Shown here one piece after another: positions 6,907 to 16,357 of a DNA stretch of 64,000 nucleotides. A model generated the notes under the pieces. It saw only the letters and a list, made by a program, of their open reading frames with translations. It did no database searches and was not told where the DNA came from. The stretch is taken from positions 186,001 to 250,000 of the forward strand of contig NZ_CP017141.1 in assembly GCF_001721645.1 (NCBI RefSeq), in the 5' to 3' direction. This stretch comes from Pedobacter steynii. GTDB lineage: Bacteria; Bacteroidota; Bacteroidia; Sphingobacteriales; Sphingobacteriaceae. Position 1 is the first letter of the stretch, and each line of letters starts with the position of its first letter. The position numbers were made by a program, and so were the translations under genes.

Positions 6907-8496
6907 TTAAAATCCAGCTGGCGCAGGATGTTTTCCTTTTACATTAATCATCGTCCTGCTAATAACCGGCTGTAACCCAATTAATACGATGGTAACCAGA
7001 CAAAGAATGGCAATCATCTCATAATAATCAATGCAGAACTGAAGAAAAGCCTGCTTTTGTACCGCCTTATTCAACAAACCTGTGGCCACTTTAGCAGCCT
7101 GATCTTTTAACATCCCATGTCCCGACAAAGTAGCCTGGTAAATGCCCAGCCGTTCCGCCAAACCTGAATCCAACAAGGACAAACCTTTCCCCATGTTATT
7201 GCTATGTCCGCCTTTAAAGTACAACTGGAAATAATTGATCAGTGACAAACTCAGACTAAAGGTTGAAAAACGTACAAAAACTCCTACCGAGGCAGCAGAT
7301 TGTCCCATTTGTACAGGAACAGAAGAAACGATAAACATGACAATAGGCGACATCACCATCCCGGCTCCCAAACCCTGAAGAAACAAAGGCATAATAAAAG
7401 TTTCTGCATCTGCTTCAGTAGCGAAAAGAAAACACATCATTCCAAAAAATACCATTAGCAAAGTGAATCCGGCAATCCATAAAGCCCGCAGCATCTTTTG
7501 CCGGATCAAAAACCGGATGGCAATAAAAGACCCGGTAATGATCCCCAGAATATTATAAATCATCAATTCATTGGCATGTAACGAATCCATCCCTAAAACC
7601 GAGATAAAATAAGTAGAGGTTAATCCAAATGCCCCCCGAATCAGGTAAAGGATAACCAGAAAAACTATTCCAATGCTAAAATTCCGATACTTAAAAACGG
7701 AGAGGTCTACTGTTGGGCGTTTTAACGACAGCTGCCTTAAAACAGAGGTCAGAAACAACAGCAAAATGGCAATGATGCTGTAAACAATTCCGGAGTCATC
7801 CAGCCAGTCCTTTTGTTGCCCGTAAATTAAAACGTAAGCAATTAAGATCAGCATCACCACGAACAGCAAAAAACTGCCCCAGTCCAATTGATAAAGTGGC
7901 TTTTTTCGAAAAACATGCACCCGGTTTAAAATCATGAACAACAAAGCGGCACTGGGCAAAAAGCAAAAGATGATCGCCTTATACAAAACATTATATTCAA
8001 AATTCTCTACTAAAGGTGCAGCGAACAATGCTGTTACAGGTGATACACATAAGATCATCGCATAAAATATCGTGTACCCCACTTCCCTGGAATGTTCAGA
8101 TTTTAGACGCCCGAATAAAAGGTTCAAACAGATACTGGTAATTCCACAGTTTACCAGTCCCTGCAAAAACCTGAAAGTAAATACCAGCCAGATCTCCCTG
8201 GTATGGTAACAGCAATAGGCAATTACAATTTCCAGTACAATGCAGATCAGTAGGTACTCTTTGGTCACAATCCGCTCAAAGAACCGGCGTTCTACACCTG
8301 CGAAACTGGCAACAGCAGCATAAAACAGGAGCAAAGAAAACTGTACGTCTGCAGGCTCCATTCCATAGTATCCTGCAGCAGCACTCCCATCTGCTGTAGA
8401 AAGGGCAAAAAGTAGTACTGAGGACAGCAGCAGGAGCATAATGCTCAAGCGGATGAGCCATTCCGGTGCCCATGATTTAAAAATGGACTTAGTCAT
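6907..8496 (-). CDS. MFS drug efflux transporter, DHA2/EmrB-like
   Basis: About 529 residues with roughly 14 hydrophobic segments, the layout of the DHA2 (EmrB/QacA) drug:proton antiporter family. The N-terminal cytoplasmic part is short and the first membrane helix is IRLSIMLLLLSSVLLFALS. The start is ATG at 8496, which overlaps the stop of the preceding hlyD-like gene by eight bases and so is probably translationally coupled. With the HlyD-type adaptor and TolC-type channel it should form a tripartite pump spanning both membranes. The motif A region (LFGRLKSEH) is poorly conserved. The substrate is unknown. Confidence 0.87.
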   Translation of the reverse strand: MTKSIFKSWAPEWLIRLSIMLLLLSSVLLFALSTADGSAAAGYYGMEPADVQFSLLLFYAAVASFAGVERRFFERIVTKEYLLICIVLEIVIAYCCYHTREIWLVFTFRFLQGLVNCGITSICLNLLFGRLKSEHSREVGYTIFYAMILCVSPVTALFAAPLVENFEYNVLYKAIIFCFLPSAALLFMILNRVHVFRKKPLYQLDWGSFLLFVVMLILIAYVLIYGQQKDWLDDSGIVYSIIAILLLFLTSVLRQLSLKRPTVDLSVFKYRNFSIGIVFLVILYLIRGAFGLTSTYFISVLGMDSLHANELMIYNILGIITGSFIAIRFLIRQKMLRALWIAGFTLLMVFFGMMCFLFATEADAETFIMPLFLQGLGAGMVMSPIVMFIVSSVPVQMGQSAASVGVFVRFSTFSLSLSLINYFQLYFKGGHSNNMGKGLSLLDSGLAERLGIYQATLSGHGMLKDQAAKVATGLLNKAVQKQAFLQFCIDYYEMIAILCLVTIVLIGLQPVISRTMINVKGKHPAPAGF

Positions 8497-9556
8497 GCGT
8501 ATCGCTCTTTCTGACATGAACTGTAGCACTCATTCCTGCATTCAGATCAGACAGGGAAGCCATTGCCCCTTCCAGACGAATCCTAACCGGGATTCTCTGG
8601 GCAATTTTCACAAAATTTCCGGTTGCATTATCCGGAGGTAAAAGCGAAAACCTGGATCCTGTAGCCGCCGATAAAGATTCAATTTTCCCGGAAAACTCTT
8701 TACCTGGAAAAGCATCTACTTCGATATTAACCGGCTCTCCTACATACATTTTTCCGATCTGTGTTTCCTTAAAATTAGCAATCACCCATTTTCCCGCATC
8801 CCGGTCTACAATAAAGGCTATCGTTTGCCCGCTTTGTACCAATTGACCTGGCTGAATGGTTCTTCTTCCCATCTTGCCATTATAAGGCGCCACGATTACG
8901 GTATAAGAAGTGTTCAGGTCGTTCTTTTTTACAACTGCTGCCCTTCTTTGTATTTCAGAAATCAGCACTTCAGATTGTGCCTTAATGTCGTTTGTTTTAG
9001 AAAGCGCTGCAGCATAATCCTCCTGGGCTGCATGATATTCTGCTTGTGCAACTTCGAGCATACTTTGTATATTCTCCAGCTGCTGACGGGTCGCAGACTC
9101 CGCATCGAATAATTTTTTATAGCGGTCGTATTCTGCCTGCTGCTTCCATAACCTGGCTTTAGCTGCAGCAATTTTAGCTTTACTTGCCCCCGCCGTAGTA
9201 CTCGCGGTCTGAATGCTGCTCTGCAACACGGACACCTGCGCTTTGGCATTCGAAAGTGAGGCCTGAGCTTCATCCTGCTGAACAGTATAATCACTATCGT
9301 CAATAACCAATAAGGTATCTCCTTTTTTAACATCCTGGTTATCTGTATAACGTACAGATTTGATATAGCCATTAACCCTGGCAGTAACCGGGTTGATGTA
9401 TTCTTCAATCTGGGCATCATTGGTATCTTCATAACGCAAATAAGTGAATACCGTTCTGGTTCCCCAGAATAACAATACGACCAACACGATGACCGCAATG
9501 ACGGTCGTGACACGTGAGATGATCTGATCTGTTTTACTTTGTTTTTGAGTGCTCAT
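8489..9556 (-). CDS. HlyD/EmrA-type membrane fusion protein
   Basis: A 355-residue periplasmic adaptor. One N-terminal membrane helix (VIAVIVLVVLLFWGTRTVF) is followed by a split biotinyl-lipoyl domain (ITARVNGYIK-like strand VTARVNGYIKSV, then YTVIVAPYNGKMGRRTIQPG). Between its halves lies a long alpha-helical hairpin at about residues 80-210 (Ala/Gln/Lys-rich). A beta-barrel domain ends the protein. It links the MFS pump to the outer-membrane channel. It starts one base after the TolC-like gene's stop and overlaps the MFS start. Confidence 0.93.
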   Translation of the reverse strand: MSTQKQSKTDQIISRVTTVIAVIVLVVLLFWGTRTVFTYLRYEDTNDAQIEEYINPVTARVNGYIKSVRYTDNQDVKKGDTLLVIDDSDYTVQQDEAQASLSNAKAQVSVLQSSIQTASTTAGASKAKIAAAKARLWKQQAEYDRYKKLFDAESATRQQLENIQSMLEVAQAEYHAAQEDYAAALSKTNDIKAQSEVLISEIQRRAAVVKKNDLNTSYTVIVAPYNGKMGRRTIQPGQLVQSGQTIAFIVDRDAGKWVIANFKETQIGKMYVGEPVNIEVDAFPGKEFSGKIESLSAATGSRFSLLPPDNATGNFVKIAQRIPVRIRLEGAMASLSDLNAGMSATVHVRKSDTHD

Positions 9557-9557
9557 T

Positions 9558-10901
9558 TTATAGGGTGCCTACTGCTTTTTGTAATTGATAATATTGAATT
9601 CTGGCATTTACTTTTGCGGTGGTCAATTCAAACCGCGATTGCAACAACTGCGTTTCCGCATCCAGCAAATCGGTTAGTAAAGCCAGTTGATTGAAATAAG
9701 TATTCTGTACAATCCTGTAACTTTCGGAAGCCTGGGTAATATTTTCTGAGGCAACCTCGATACGTTTCAGCGATTCCTGGTATCGGATATAATATTCCTG
9801 AACCTCCTGCCTGAGATTTTCCTTTACTTCTTCGTCCTCCACTTCCTGTCGCCGGAGCTGGATTTCCGCTACGCGCACTTTATGTTTATTCGTATAAAAC
9901 GACGAAATGGGAACCTTTAATTTAAGCCCTGCCATTCCGTTACTATACAAAGAAAGTGCGTAAGGATAAAACTGGATTTGAGGATAAGCATACATATACT
10001 CCGCAAAAAAACCGATGGAAGGAAGTACATTAGATTTTTGCTGTTTCAGTTTTAATACCGCCAGTTGTTGTTCTTTTTCCGATATCTGCAGTTTAAAGGA
10101 ACGGGATTCAGCTTCAGACAGGTAATTTGACAACCCTTTTAACAAAACCGGATCGGCCTCCATATCGGAAACGACGGGCATCAGCATCATATCGTCCTGC
10201 TTACCGATCAGGAGGTTCAGTTTTTGAGCCGCAATATGGATACTGTTTTCAATTTCTGTAAGCAGCATCTTTTGTTTTGATAAACGAAGTTCAGCACGCA
10301 ACACATCACTCTTCAGTACCGTGCCGTTTTTATAAAGTTCCCTGATCTCCTGAAGTTGCTTTTCCCGTTCTTTGATGTCCTGTTTTAATAAAGACTGATA
10401 AGATCTGTTGCGGTACACATCATAAAAATAAACAGCGGCGATATAATGGATTTCCTGTTTTGTCAGGTTTTTATTGGCTACAGCCAGCTCATTTTCCGTC
10501 TTCGATGCAGCGATTTCCCGATTTGTTTTCCCGCCGTTATATAAGTTCAGGTAAGCATCCGCAGATACCTTATAATATTTAGGTTCTACCGGATACTGCG
10601 AAGGAGTGTGAAATAAACCTTTTTCATAAATTGGCATTTGAAAAATATACGCCAATACGCCATTGGCCGCAACTTCCGGTAAGCGTTCTGAACGGGCAAC
10701 CTTAATTCCTGCTTCTGCAGCAAGTACTTCCAACTGCTTCATCTGAAGTTTTCTGCTATTGCTATCGGCTAATTGCCAGACTTCTGTAATGGTAAGTGGA
10801 ATTTCGGGCTTGACTGTTGTGTGTTGTGCATGGACAAAAAGAGAGGATAAAAGAAAGGACATGCACATCCCAAACTTTCTTTTATACGGGCTAAAATTCA
10901 T
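9558..10901 (-). CDS. TolC-family outer membrane efflux protein
   Basis: A 447-residue protein with a signal peptide (MCMSFLLSSLFVHAQ in the first 26 residues) and the two-repeat coiled-coil OEP architecture: LQMKQLEVLAAEAGIKVARS, the NLYNGGKTNREIAASK strand/helix, and the repeat near KLKVPISSFYTNKHKVRVAE. It forms the exit duct for the pump encoded downstream. It is the first gene of the operon, 85 bp from the divergent AraC regulator. Confidence 0.93.
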   Translation of the reverse strand: MNFSPYKRKFGMCMSFLLSSLFVHAQHTTVKPEIPLTITEVWQLADSNSRKLQMKQLEVLAAEAGIKVARSERLPEVAANGVLAYIFQMPIYEKGLFHTPSQYPVEPKYYKVSADAYLNLYNGGKTNREIAASKTENELAVANKNLTKQEIHYIAAVYFYDVYRNRSYQSLLKQDIKEREKQLQEIRELYKNGTVLKSDVLRAELRLSKQKMLLTEIENSIHIAAQKLNLLIGKQDDMMLMPVVSDMEADPVLLKGLSNYLSEAESRSFKLQISEKEQQLAVLKLKQQKSNVLPSIGFFAEYMYAYPQIQFYPYALSLYSNGMAGLKLKVPISSFYTNKHKVRVAEIQLRRQEVEDEEVKENLRQEVQEYYIRYQESLKRIEVASENITQASESYRIVQNTYFNQLALLTDLLDAETQLLQSRFELTTAKVNARIQYYQLQKAVGTL

Positions 10902-10964
10902 ATAAAGTAATTAATGCTGCAAATTTCGGCTAAGAATTATTTCTTTATTTTATCTAAAGTGACA

Positions 10965-10972
10965 TATATTTG
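10965..10972 (+). promoter_or_regulatory. Candidate -7 promoter element for the araC-type gene
   Basis: TATATTTG fits the Bacteroidota -7 consensus TAnnTTTG and lies 14 bp before the start codon. A matching -33 TTTG is not obvious. The 85-bp region between the divergent genes should also hold the efflux operon promoter and the regulator's binding site. Confidence 0.45.
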
Positions 10973-10986
10973 TTCAAACCAGCCAC

Positions 10987-11802
10987 ATGAATACCTTAGA
11001 CAATGAAGTGCTTTTATCTGCGATCGATGCCCGTGAGGAAAGTACTTATGTATGGCACAGTAAGTTTGAAGATCGTTTCCGGCACCATAAACACATTAAA
11101 GGGCAACTTACTTATGTAGAAGGCGGGGTTATTTTTCTCTATGCGAATGATAAATCTTATTTCATTCCCGCCCGTCATTACTTATGGATTCCCGCAGGAG
11201 TAGAACATCACCTGCAGCACCGCTATCGTGCAGCTATTGTCCGCAACATCTATTTCAATACCAAATCCGAGGAAGACAATCCTTTTTTTGATCATATCGG
11301 CATCTACCCTGTGAATAGCCTGTTATTAGAAATGCTCAAATTTTCCGAGCACTGGAATGGGGACATTTTTCCGGGGACACATGAATTTGGCTTTTTGAAC
11401 ACCATACAAAATATTCTGCCCACTATCAGTAAACACCCCTTACCAATTGTTGTTCCGACAACAGATAATGAGAGACTCAGACCAGTATTATGGTACATTC
11501 ACCAGCATTTAGCGGATGAGCTGACCTTAGAAGTCATCGCCGCAGCAACCGGTTTTAGCGAACGGACTTTATCAAGGGTATTTCAGGCGGCTCTTGACAT
11601 TTCCTTTTTTCAATACCTGAAACTGGTCAGGATCACGAAAGCCATGGAAAAACTACTGGAAAGCGACCTGACCATTAGCGAAATTGCTTATGAGGTTGGT
11701 TACGACAGCATTTCTTCCTTTAGCAATACCTTTTTTAAGATGACCGGCAGCAGACCTTCTACCTTTAAAGAATTGAAAGTAGCGAGTTTGGGTACGGATT
11801 AA
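10987..11802 (+). CDS. AraC-family transcriptional regulator
   Basis: A 271-residue regulator with an N-terminal cupin-like sensor domain (GQLTYVEGGVIFLYANDKSY, RHYLWIPAGVEHHL) and a C-terminal double HTH (LTLEVIAAATGFSERTLSRV, then ISEIAYEVGYDSISSFSNTF). The divergent position relative to the efflux operon suggests it controls that operon, perhaps in response to an efflux substrate bound by the cupin. The last four bases overlap the convergent GNAT gene. Confidence 0.92.
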   Translation: MNTLDNEVLLSAIDAREESTYVWHSKFEDRFRHHKHIKGQLTYVEGGVIFLYANDKSYFIPARHYLWIPAGVEHHLQHRYRAAIVRNIYFNTKSEEDNPFFDHIGIYPVNSLLLEMLKFSEHWNGDIFPGTHEFGFLNTIQNILPTISKHPLPIVVPTTDNERLRPVLWYIHQHLADELTLEVIAAATGFSERTLSRVFQAALDISFFQYLKLVRITKAMEKLLESDLTISEIAYEVGYDSISSFSNTFFKMTGSRPSTFKELKVASLGTD

Positions 11803-12272
11803 TTACCGGCCTCTTCTTCTGGTTCGGTATGTTGTCTGAGTTGTTTTGGTCCCTGTGGCCAGATAAAGCAGGTAGACTGTTTCTTCCATCCGAGGCTTTT
11901 ATAAAAATCGCCCTTTCCCGGAGCTGCCGTCAGGTTCACGAAATGATAATTATCACCCAGCTTCTCATTCAGCGCATTAACAAGGTATTTACCCAGACCA
12001 TTGCCCTGGAAATCCGGATCCACAATAATGTCGGCCAATACCGCGTAATATCGCCCATCATCCACCGTTCGGCCAAAAGCAATCAGCTGCTCTTCTTTAT
12101 AAATAAATAACGTCCAGCTACTTCTTCCAAATGCTGCTGCTATTTCTGCTTCTTCCCTTTTCCTCCAGTCTACTTTGGAAAACAGCTCACATACGTAAGC
12201 CCAGTCCACAGTGGATAAATCAGGGTTGATTTTATAAGTCAGGTCATTCACGTTTATTCTGCTCGGAGACAT
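11799..12272 (-). CDS. GNAT family N-acetyltransferase
   Basis: A 157-residue acetyltransferase. Visible GNAT features are LIAFGRTVDDGRYYAVLADI (strands 2-4), the acetyl-CoA loop VDPDFQGNGLGKYLV and a terminal FYKSLGWKKQ. ATG at 12272 is chosen; a longer reading frame upstream adds 40 residues without family character. The C-terminus is Glu-rich. It converges with, and overlaps by four bases, the araC-type gene. The substrate is unknown. Confidence 0.88.
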   Translation of the reverse strand: MSPSRINVNDLTYKINPDLSTVDWAYVCELFSKVDWRKREEAEIAAAFGRSSWTLFIYKEEQLIAFGRTVDDGRYYAVLADIIVDPDFQGNGLGKYLVNALNEKLGDNYHFVNLTAAPGKGDFYKSLGWKKQSTCFIWPQGPKQLRQHTEPEEEAGN

Positions 12273-12443
12273 ATTTATCTTAAAGATTTTAATTGGGCCA
12301 CAAATATCAGTAATTAATTCTGCTCTATTTAATCCTTTAGGTAATTGTGGAAAAAGTTTAGTACTTACCCGCCTAAAAACAAAAAAAAACAAACTTTCTT
12401 TTCAAGAAAAAAGACTATTATTGCGGCAAATAATTAACCTCTA

Positions 12444-14447
12444 ATGGACAAGATAAAGTCATTGTTATCAGGCATTTTTGTACTGATATCCCTCTGCTCC
12501 TACGCTCAGAAAAAAGAAATTCAACTCAAAACTTTCAAGTTTGGAAAAATTGACCCTACAGAATTCAATACCAGGGTAAGCGGGATTGACTCCGCCGCTT
12601 CTGCCGTGGCATTATTTGATACAGGAAGGGGCTGGTTTGAACTGAGCCCGAAAACAAAAGGTTTTGTGTTTGTCTTTGAACGCCATACCCGTTATAAAAT
12701 CATTAATAAAAATGGTTATGACCTCGCTAATTTAGAGATTCAGCTTTACCGGAACAATGGTTCGGAAACTACGCTGGATTATTTAGATGCTACTACCTAT
12801 AACATGGAAAATGGCAAAATGGTAGCCAGCAAAATCAATAAGGATGCTAAATTCTCCGAAAAACAAGACAAAAATTTCACTCTTAAAAAATTCACACTTC
12901 CCAACGTTAAGGAAGGCGCTATTATAGAATATAAATACAGGCTTAAATCTGACTTTATATTTACGCTTAACCCATGGTATTTTCAAAAGGAAGTTCCTGT
13001 TTTATATTCCAGTTACCAGGTAAAGGTTCCGGAATACTTTAACTATAAGACAACTGCTGGTGGCTTTGTCGCGATCAACCCGAAAGACGAAATGTTAAAT
13101 GAAAGTTACGCATTGGGAACTGACCGCGTGAGTACAACCGTAAAACAGACCACTTATATTGCGGAGAACGTTCCTGCACTAAAAACAGAAAAATTCATTA
13201 CCACACTGCAGGATTATGTGAGCAAGGTAGAATTTGAACTGAGCTCTACCCGTTTTCCGGGAGAAATGTATCAGGAATATACCTCCAGCTGGCCAAAAAT
13301 CGTAACCATTTTAAAGGAAAGTGATAAATTTGGTTCATTTATAGACAAAAGAAGTTACAATAAGACGCTTGTACAACAATTAATTAAAGGGGAAACCAAT
13401 CCCGACAGCATCATCTCCATCCTGTTTAATCATGTTAAAAATAACCTGAAATGGAATGATGAACATAGTAAGTATGCAACGGTTTCGAATCCCAAGGCTG
13501 TTTTTGAGAAAAAATCAGGAAATGCAGCAGACATCAACCTTAGTTTATACAGTTTATTAAATGAAACGAGTGTCAAAGCATTTCCGGTATTGCTGAGTAC
13601 AAGATCCAATGGAATGCATCCTGGATTCCCTATGCTTACTCAATTTGACAATGTGATTGTAGCTGTTCAGTCAGGTGAAAAATACCTGTTGCTGGATGCT
13701 ACCGACAAAAATCATACGCCTGGGTTAATTGCTTACGACAACCTTAATCACGAAGGTTTCAGGGTAGATATGGCAGCAGTAAATGGAGAATGGATCTCTC
13801 TTGAAGAAGAAAAAATCAGCAAAAAGAACATTACCTATAGCCTGGTTTTAGATGCGGAGAATAAACTATCAGGTAAACTCTTTCTTTCCTATACCAATTA
13901 TGAAGGACTTAACCGCCGGGATAGTTACCATAGTGCAGCCAATGAAGAAGAATATTTAAAGAAATATAAGGGTGATAAACCGGGTCTGGGAGTTAAAAAT
14001 TATCAGATTACCAATTTAAATCTTGTTGAGGCACCTCTGACAGAAACCATGGATGTGATGATTGAAGACAATGTGGAAGAGGCAGGCAACCTGGTATACT
14101 TCACGCCTTTGTTATTTGACCGGACTAAAGAGAATCCTTTTAAACTTGAAGAGCGCAAATTCCCTGTAGATTTTGGTTATCCTACGGAAGAAAATTACCG
14201 CATTACCATAGATTTCCCTAAAGGATATCAACTGGACAAGACGCCCAAAAATGAAAAGATTATTTTACCGGACGAAAGTGCAGCTTTCACTTTTATGACG
14301 GCAGCGGAAGAGAACAAATTACTTTTATCGAGTAAAATCACGATTAAAAAAGCATATTATACTCCGGAAGAATATCAGGATTTAAAAGAGCTTTTTAAGA
14401 ATATCGTAAGAAAACAGGCAGAACAAATTGTATTTAAAAAGATCTGA
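12444..14447 (+). CDS. Exported DUF3857/transglutaminase-like protein lacking the catalytic Cys
   Basis: A 667-residue exported protein with a signal peptide (LLSGIFVLISLCSYAQ). The N-terminal part matches the DUF3857 pattern (TRYKIINKNGYDLANLEIQL). The central part corresponds to a transglutaminase-like fold and the C-terminal part to a DUF3858-type beta domain. At the usual GDCK catalytic site the sequence reads SGNAADINL (Ala361 in place of Cys), and the usual His is replaced (FDNVIV). It is therefore probably a non-catalytic homologue. Its TGA stop overlaps the next start as TGATG, so the two are co-translated. The physiological role of this Bacteroidota pair is unknown to me. Confidence 0.82.
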   Translation: MDKIKSLLSGIFVLISLCSYAQKKEIQLKTFKFGKIDPTEFNTRVSGIDSAASAVALFDTGRGWFELSPKTKGFVFVFERHTRYKIINKNGYDLANLEIQLYRNNGSETTLDYLDATTYNMENGKMVASKINKDAKFSEKQDKNFTLKKFTLPNVKEGAIIEYKYRLKSDFIFTLNPWYFQKEVPVLYSSYQVKVPEYFNYKTTAGGFVAINPKDEMLNESYALGTDRVSTTVKQTTYIAENVPALKTEKFITTLQDYVSKVEFELSSTRFPGEMYQEYTSSWPKIVTILKESDKFGSFIDKRSYNKTLVQQLIKGETNPDSIISILFNHVKNNLKWNDEHSKYATVSNPKAVFEKKSGNAADINLSLYSLLNETSVKAFPVLLSTRSNGMHPGFPMLTQFDNVIVAVQSGEKYLLLDATDKNHTPGLIAYDNLNHEGFRVDMAAVNGEWISLEEEKISKKNITYSLVLDAENKLSGKLFLSYTNYEGLNRRDSYHSAANEEEYLKKYKGDKPGLGVKNYQITNLNLVEAPLTETMDVMIEDNVEEAGNLVYFTPLLFDRTKENPFKLEERKFPVDFGYPTEENYRITIDFPKGYQLDKTPKNEKIILPDESAAFTFMTAAEENKLLLSSKITIKKAYYTPEEYQDLKELFKNIVRKQAEQIVFKKI

Positions 14448-16345
14448 TGAGGAGGAAACTGATGTTAACGGTTTTGCTGGGCATTACCGGAATTTGTAGT
14501 TACGGACAGGGGGAATATGATGTCAGCAAAATCCCAGCTGGGCTAACGGAAAATGCGGCCATAGTAATCAGAAACCAGGAAATGGTTTATGAGGTTAAGG
14601 GACTGGGCAGTGCCAGACAAGACTATAAGACCGCGGTAACGATCCTGAATAAAAAAGGAGAAGGCGCTTCTAACATGTATGAGTACTATGATAAATTCTC
14701 TAATGTTTACAACTTAAAAGCGACCTTGTATGATGAAAAAGGGATAAAGATAAAAGAGTACCGGTCCTCTGATTTCAAAGACAGAAGTGCGGTGTCCGAT
14801 GGCACCTTATATTCAGATAGCAGGATTAAGTTCATGGAGTTTTTATATGCCTCCTTTCCCTATACCGTGGAATATAGCTATAGTGTAGATTATAACGGCA
14901 TCCTGAACTATCCTTCCTGGAATCCTGCAAGCTCCTGGGCTATGGCGGTAGAAAAATCTTCTTATACCTTTAAGGTTCCAAAATCTTTCAGCTTTAAACA
15001 CCTGAGCAGCAAAGGACTGAAAACAGATTCAACTGAGGTTAAAGACATGAAGCAGTACCGCTGGTCATGTGCCGCTGTACCTGCATTGGTTTATGAGCCG
15101 ATGAGCGCAGGATTAAAAGGCGTAAACCCATGGGTAATGGTTGCCCCGAATCAATTTGAATACGACAATACCAAAGCCAATATTGAAGACTGGACAAAGC
15201 TGGGGAGCTGGCTGTATCAATTGAGCAGCGGATCGCAGGTACTACCTGAAGCCGCTAAATTAAAAATCCAACTGCTCATTAAGGATGCGAAGTCTCCTAA
15301 AGAAAAAATCAAAATATTATATCGCCATTTGCAGGAAAATACCAGATATGTAGGCGTTCAGCTTGGCATTGGCGGATATACGCCTATTGTAGCAGAAAAG
15401 GTATCAACTGTAAATTATGGAGATTGTAAAGGTCTTTCCAATTACATGAAAGCGATGCTGCAGGAAGCAGGAATCAAATCAAACCTGGTTGTGATCGGAA
15501 GCGGCATGCCTTCTCTTAACCGGAAATATGCCAGCATGAACCAGGCCAATCACATGATTCTCTGTGTGCCTTTAGAAAAGGATACCACCTGGCTCGAATG
15601 TACCAGTTCTTATGATCCAACCGGATTTATAGGAAATGACAATTCCGGAAGAACCGTTTTGCTGGTTACAGAACAAGGAGGTAAATTGGTAGAGACTCCC
15701 CTGCTTAAACCTTCCGGCAATTATCTGAAAAGAAACACCAGGGTTGAGCTGAACGAAGAAGGAAATGCAGCCATTCAGATCGATGCACAGTACGCTAATG
15801 CGCAGTACGAAGACAACATCGGATTGATGCTCATCGAGCCTGTAAATCAGCGTAAAAACATCATGAACTCATTGGGCATCCCCAATATGGAAATCACTTC
15901 GGTAAAATATACACAGCCGGATAAAGATCTGCCTTTGCTAAACGAAAATATCAGTCTGAAAAGCAGTCAGCTGCTGACCGGAGGAGGAGGAAAATTATTC
16001 CTCACCCTGAACCTGTTAAACAGGCAGGAAAACACGCTTACGCCAATTGAAAACCGCAAAACTCCTTTCGCTGTCAGCTATGGTTACCTTGATGAAGATG
16101 AGGTGATTTATACCATCCCTAAAGGATTTAAAGTTGAGTTTATCCCTAAAGATATTGTCATCGAATCGGAATTTGGAAAATATACAACGAAAGTTGTGGC
16201 GAAAGACAATACGCTGATTTACACGCGAACAAAATCCATTATCAATAAACAATATCCTGCGGAAAAATATAACGAGTATGTAGCTTTTCATAAAAAGCTC
16301 TATCAGGCAGACAAACAAAAAAGTATCCTGGCTAAAATAGAATAG
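14447..16345 (+). CDS. Exported DUF3857/transglutaminase-like protein with Cys and His retained
   Basis: A 632-residue paralogue of the preceding gene product with a signal peptide (MLTVLLGITGICSYGQ). It has DUF3857 followed by a transglutaminase-like core with VNYGDCKGLSNYM (Cys327) and QANHMILC (His369). The third acid is not the usual DATD; the site reads WLECTSS, placing Glu384 there. It could be a working or altered cysteine transamidase/protease acting in the periplasm, perhaps in complex with its pseudo-enzyme neighbour. It has a one-base overlap with the upstream gene and converges with the M16 pair after a 12-bp gap. Confidence 0.83.
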   Translation: MRRKLMLTVLLGITGICSYGQGEYDVSKIPAGLTENAAIVIRNQEMVYEVKGLGSARQDYKTAVTILNKKGEGASNMYEYYDKFSNVYNLKATLYDEKGIKIKEYRSSDFKDRSAVSDGTLYSDSRIKFMEFLYASFPYTVEYSYSVDYNGILNYPSWNPASSWAMAVEKSSYTFKVPKSFSFKHLSSKGLKTDSTEVKDMKQYRWSCAAVPALVYEPMSAGLKGVNPWVMVAPNQFEYDNTKANIEDWTKLGSWLYQLSSGSQVLPEAAKLKIQLLIKDAKSPKEKIKILYRHLQENTRYVGVQLGIGGYTPIVAEKVSTVNYGDCKGLSNYMKAMLQEAGIKSNLVVIGSGMPSLNRKYASMNQANHMILCVPLEKDTTWLECTSSYDPTGFIGNDNSGRTVLLVTEQGGKLVETPLLKPSGNYLKRNTRVELNEEGNAAIQIDAQYANAQYEDNIGLMLIEPVNQRKNIMNSLGIPNMEITSVKYTQPDKDLPLLNENISLKSSQLLTGGGGKLFLTLNLLNRQENTLTPIENRKTPFAVSYGYLDEDEVIYTIPKGFKVEFIPKDIVIESEFGKYTTKVVAKDNTLIYTRTKSIINKQYPAEKYNEYVAFHKKLYQADKQKSILAKIE

Positions 16346-16357
16346 CCAGGGCACCTT

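Noticed and set aside
13340..13700. Frameshift or pseudogene in the first DUF3857 gene because of the missing Cys
   Set aside because: The frame is intact over 667 codons, and the flanking motifs are well preserved, so it is an inactive homologue, not a decayed gene.
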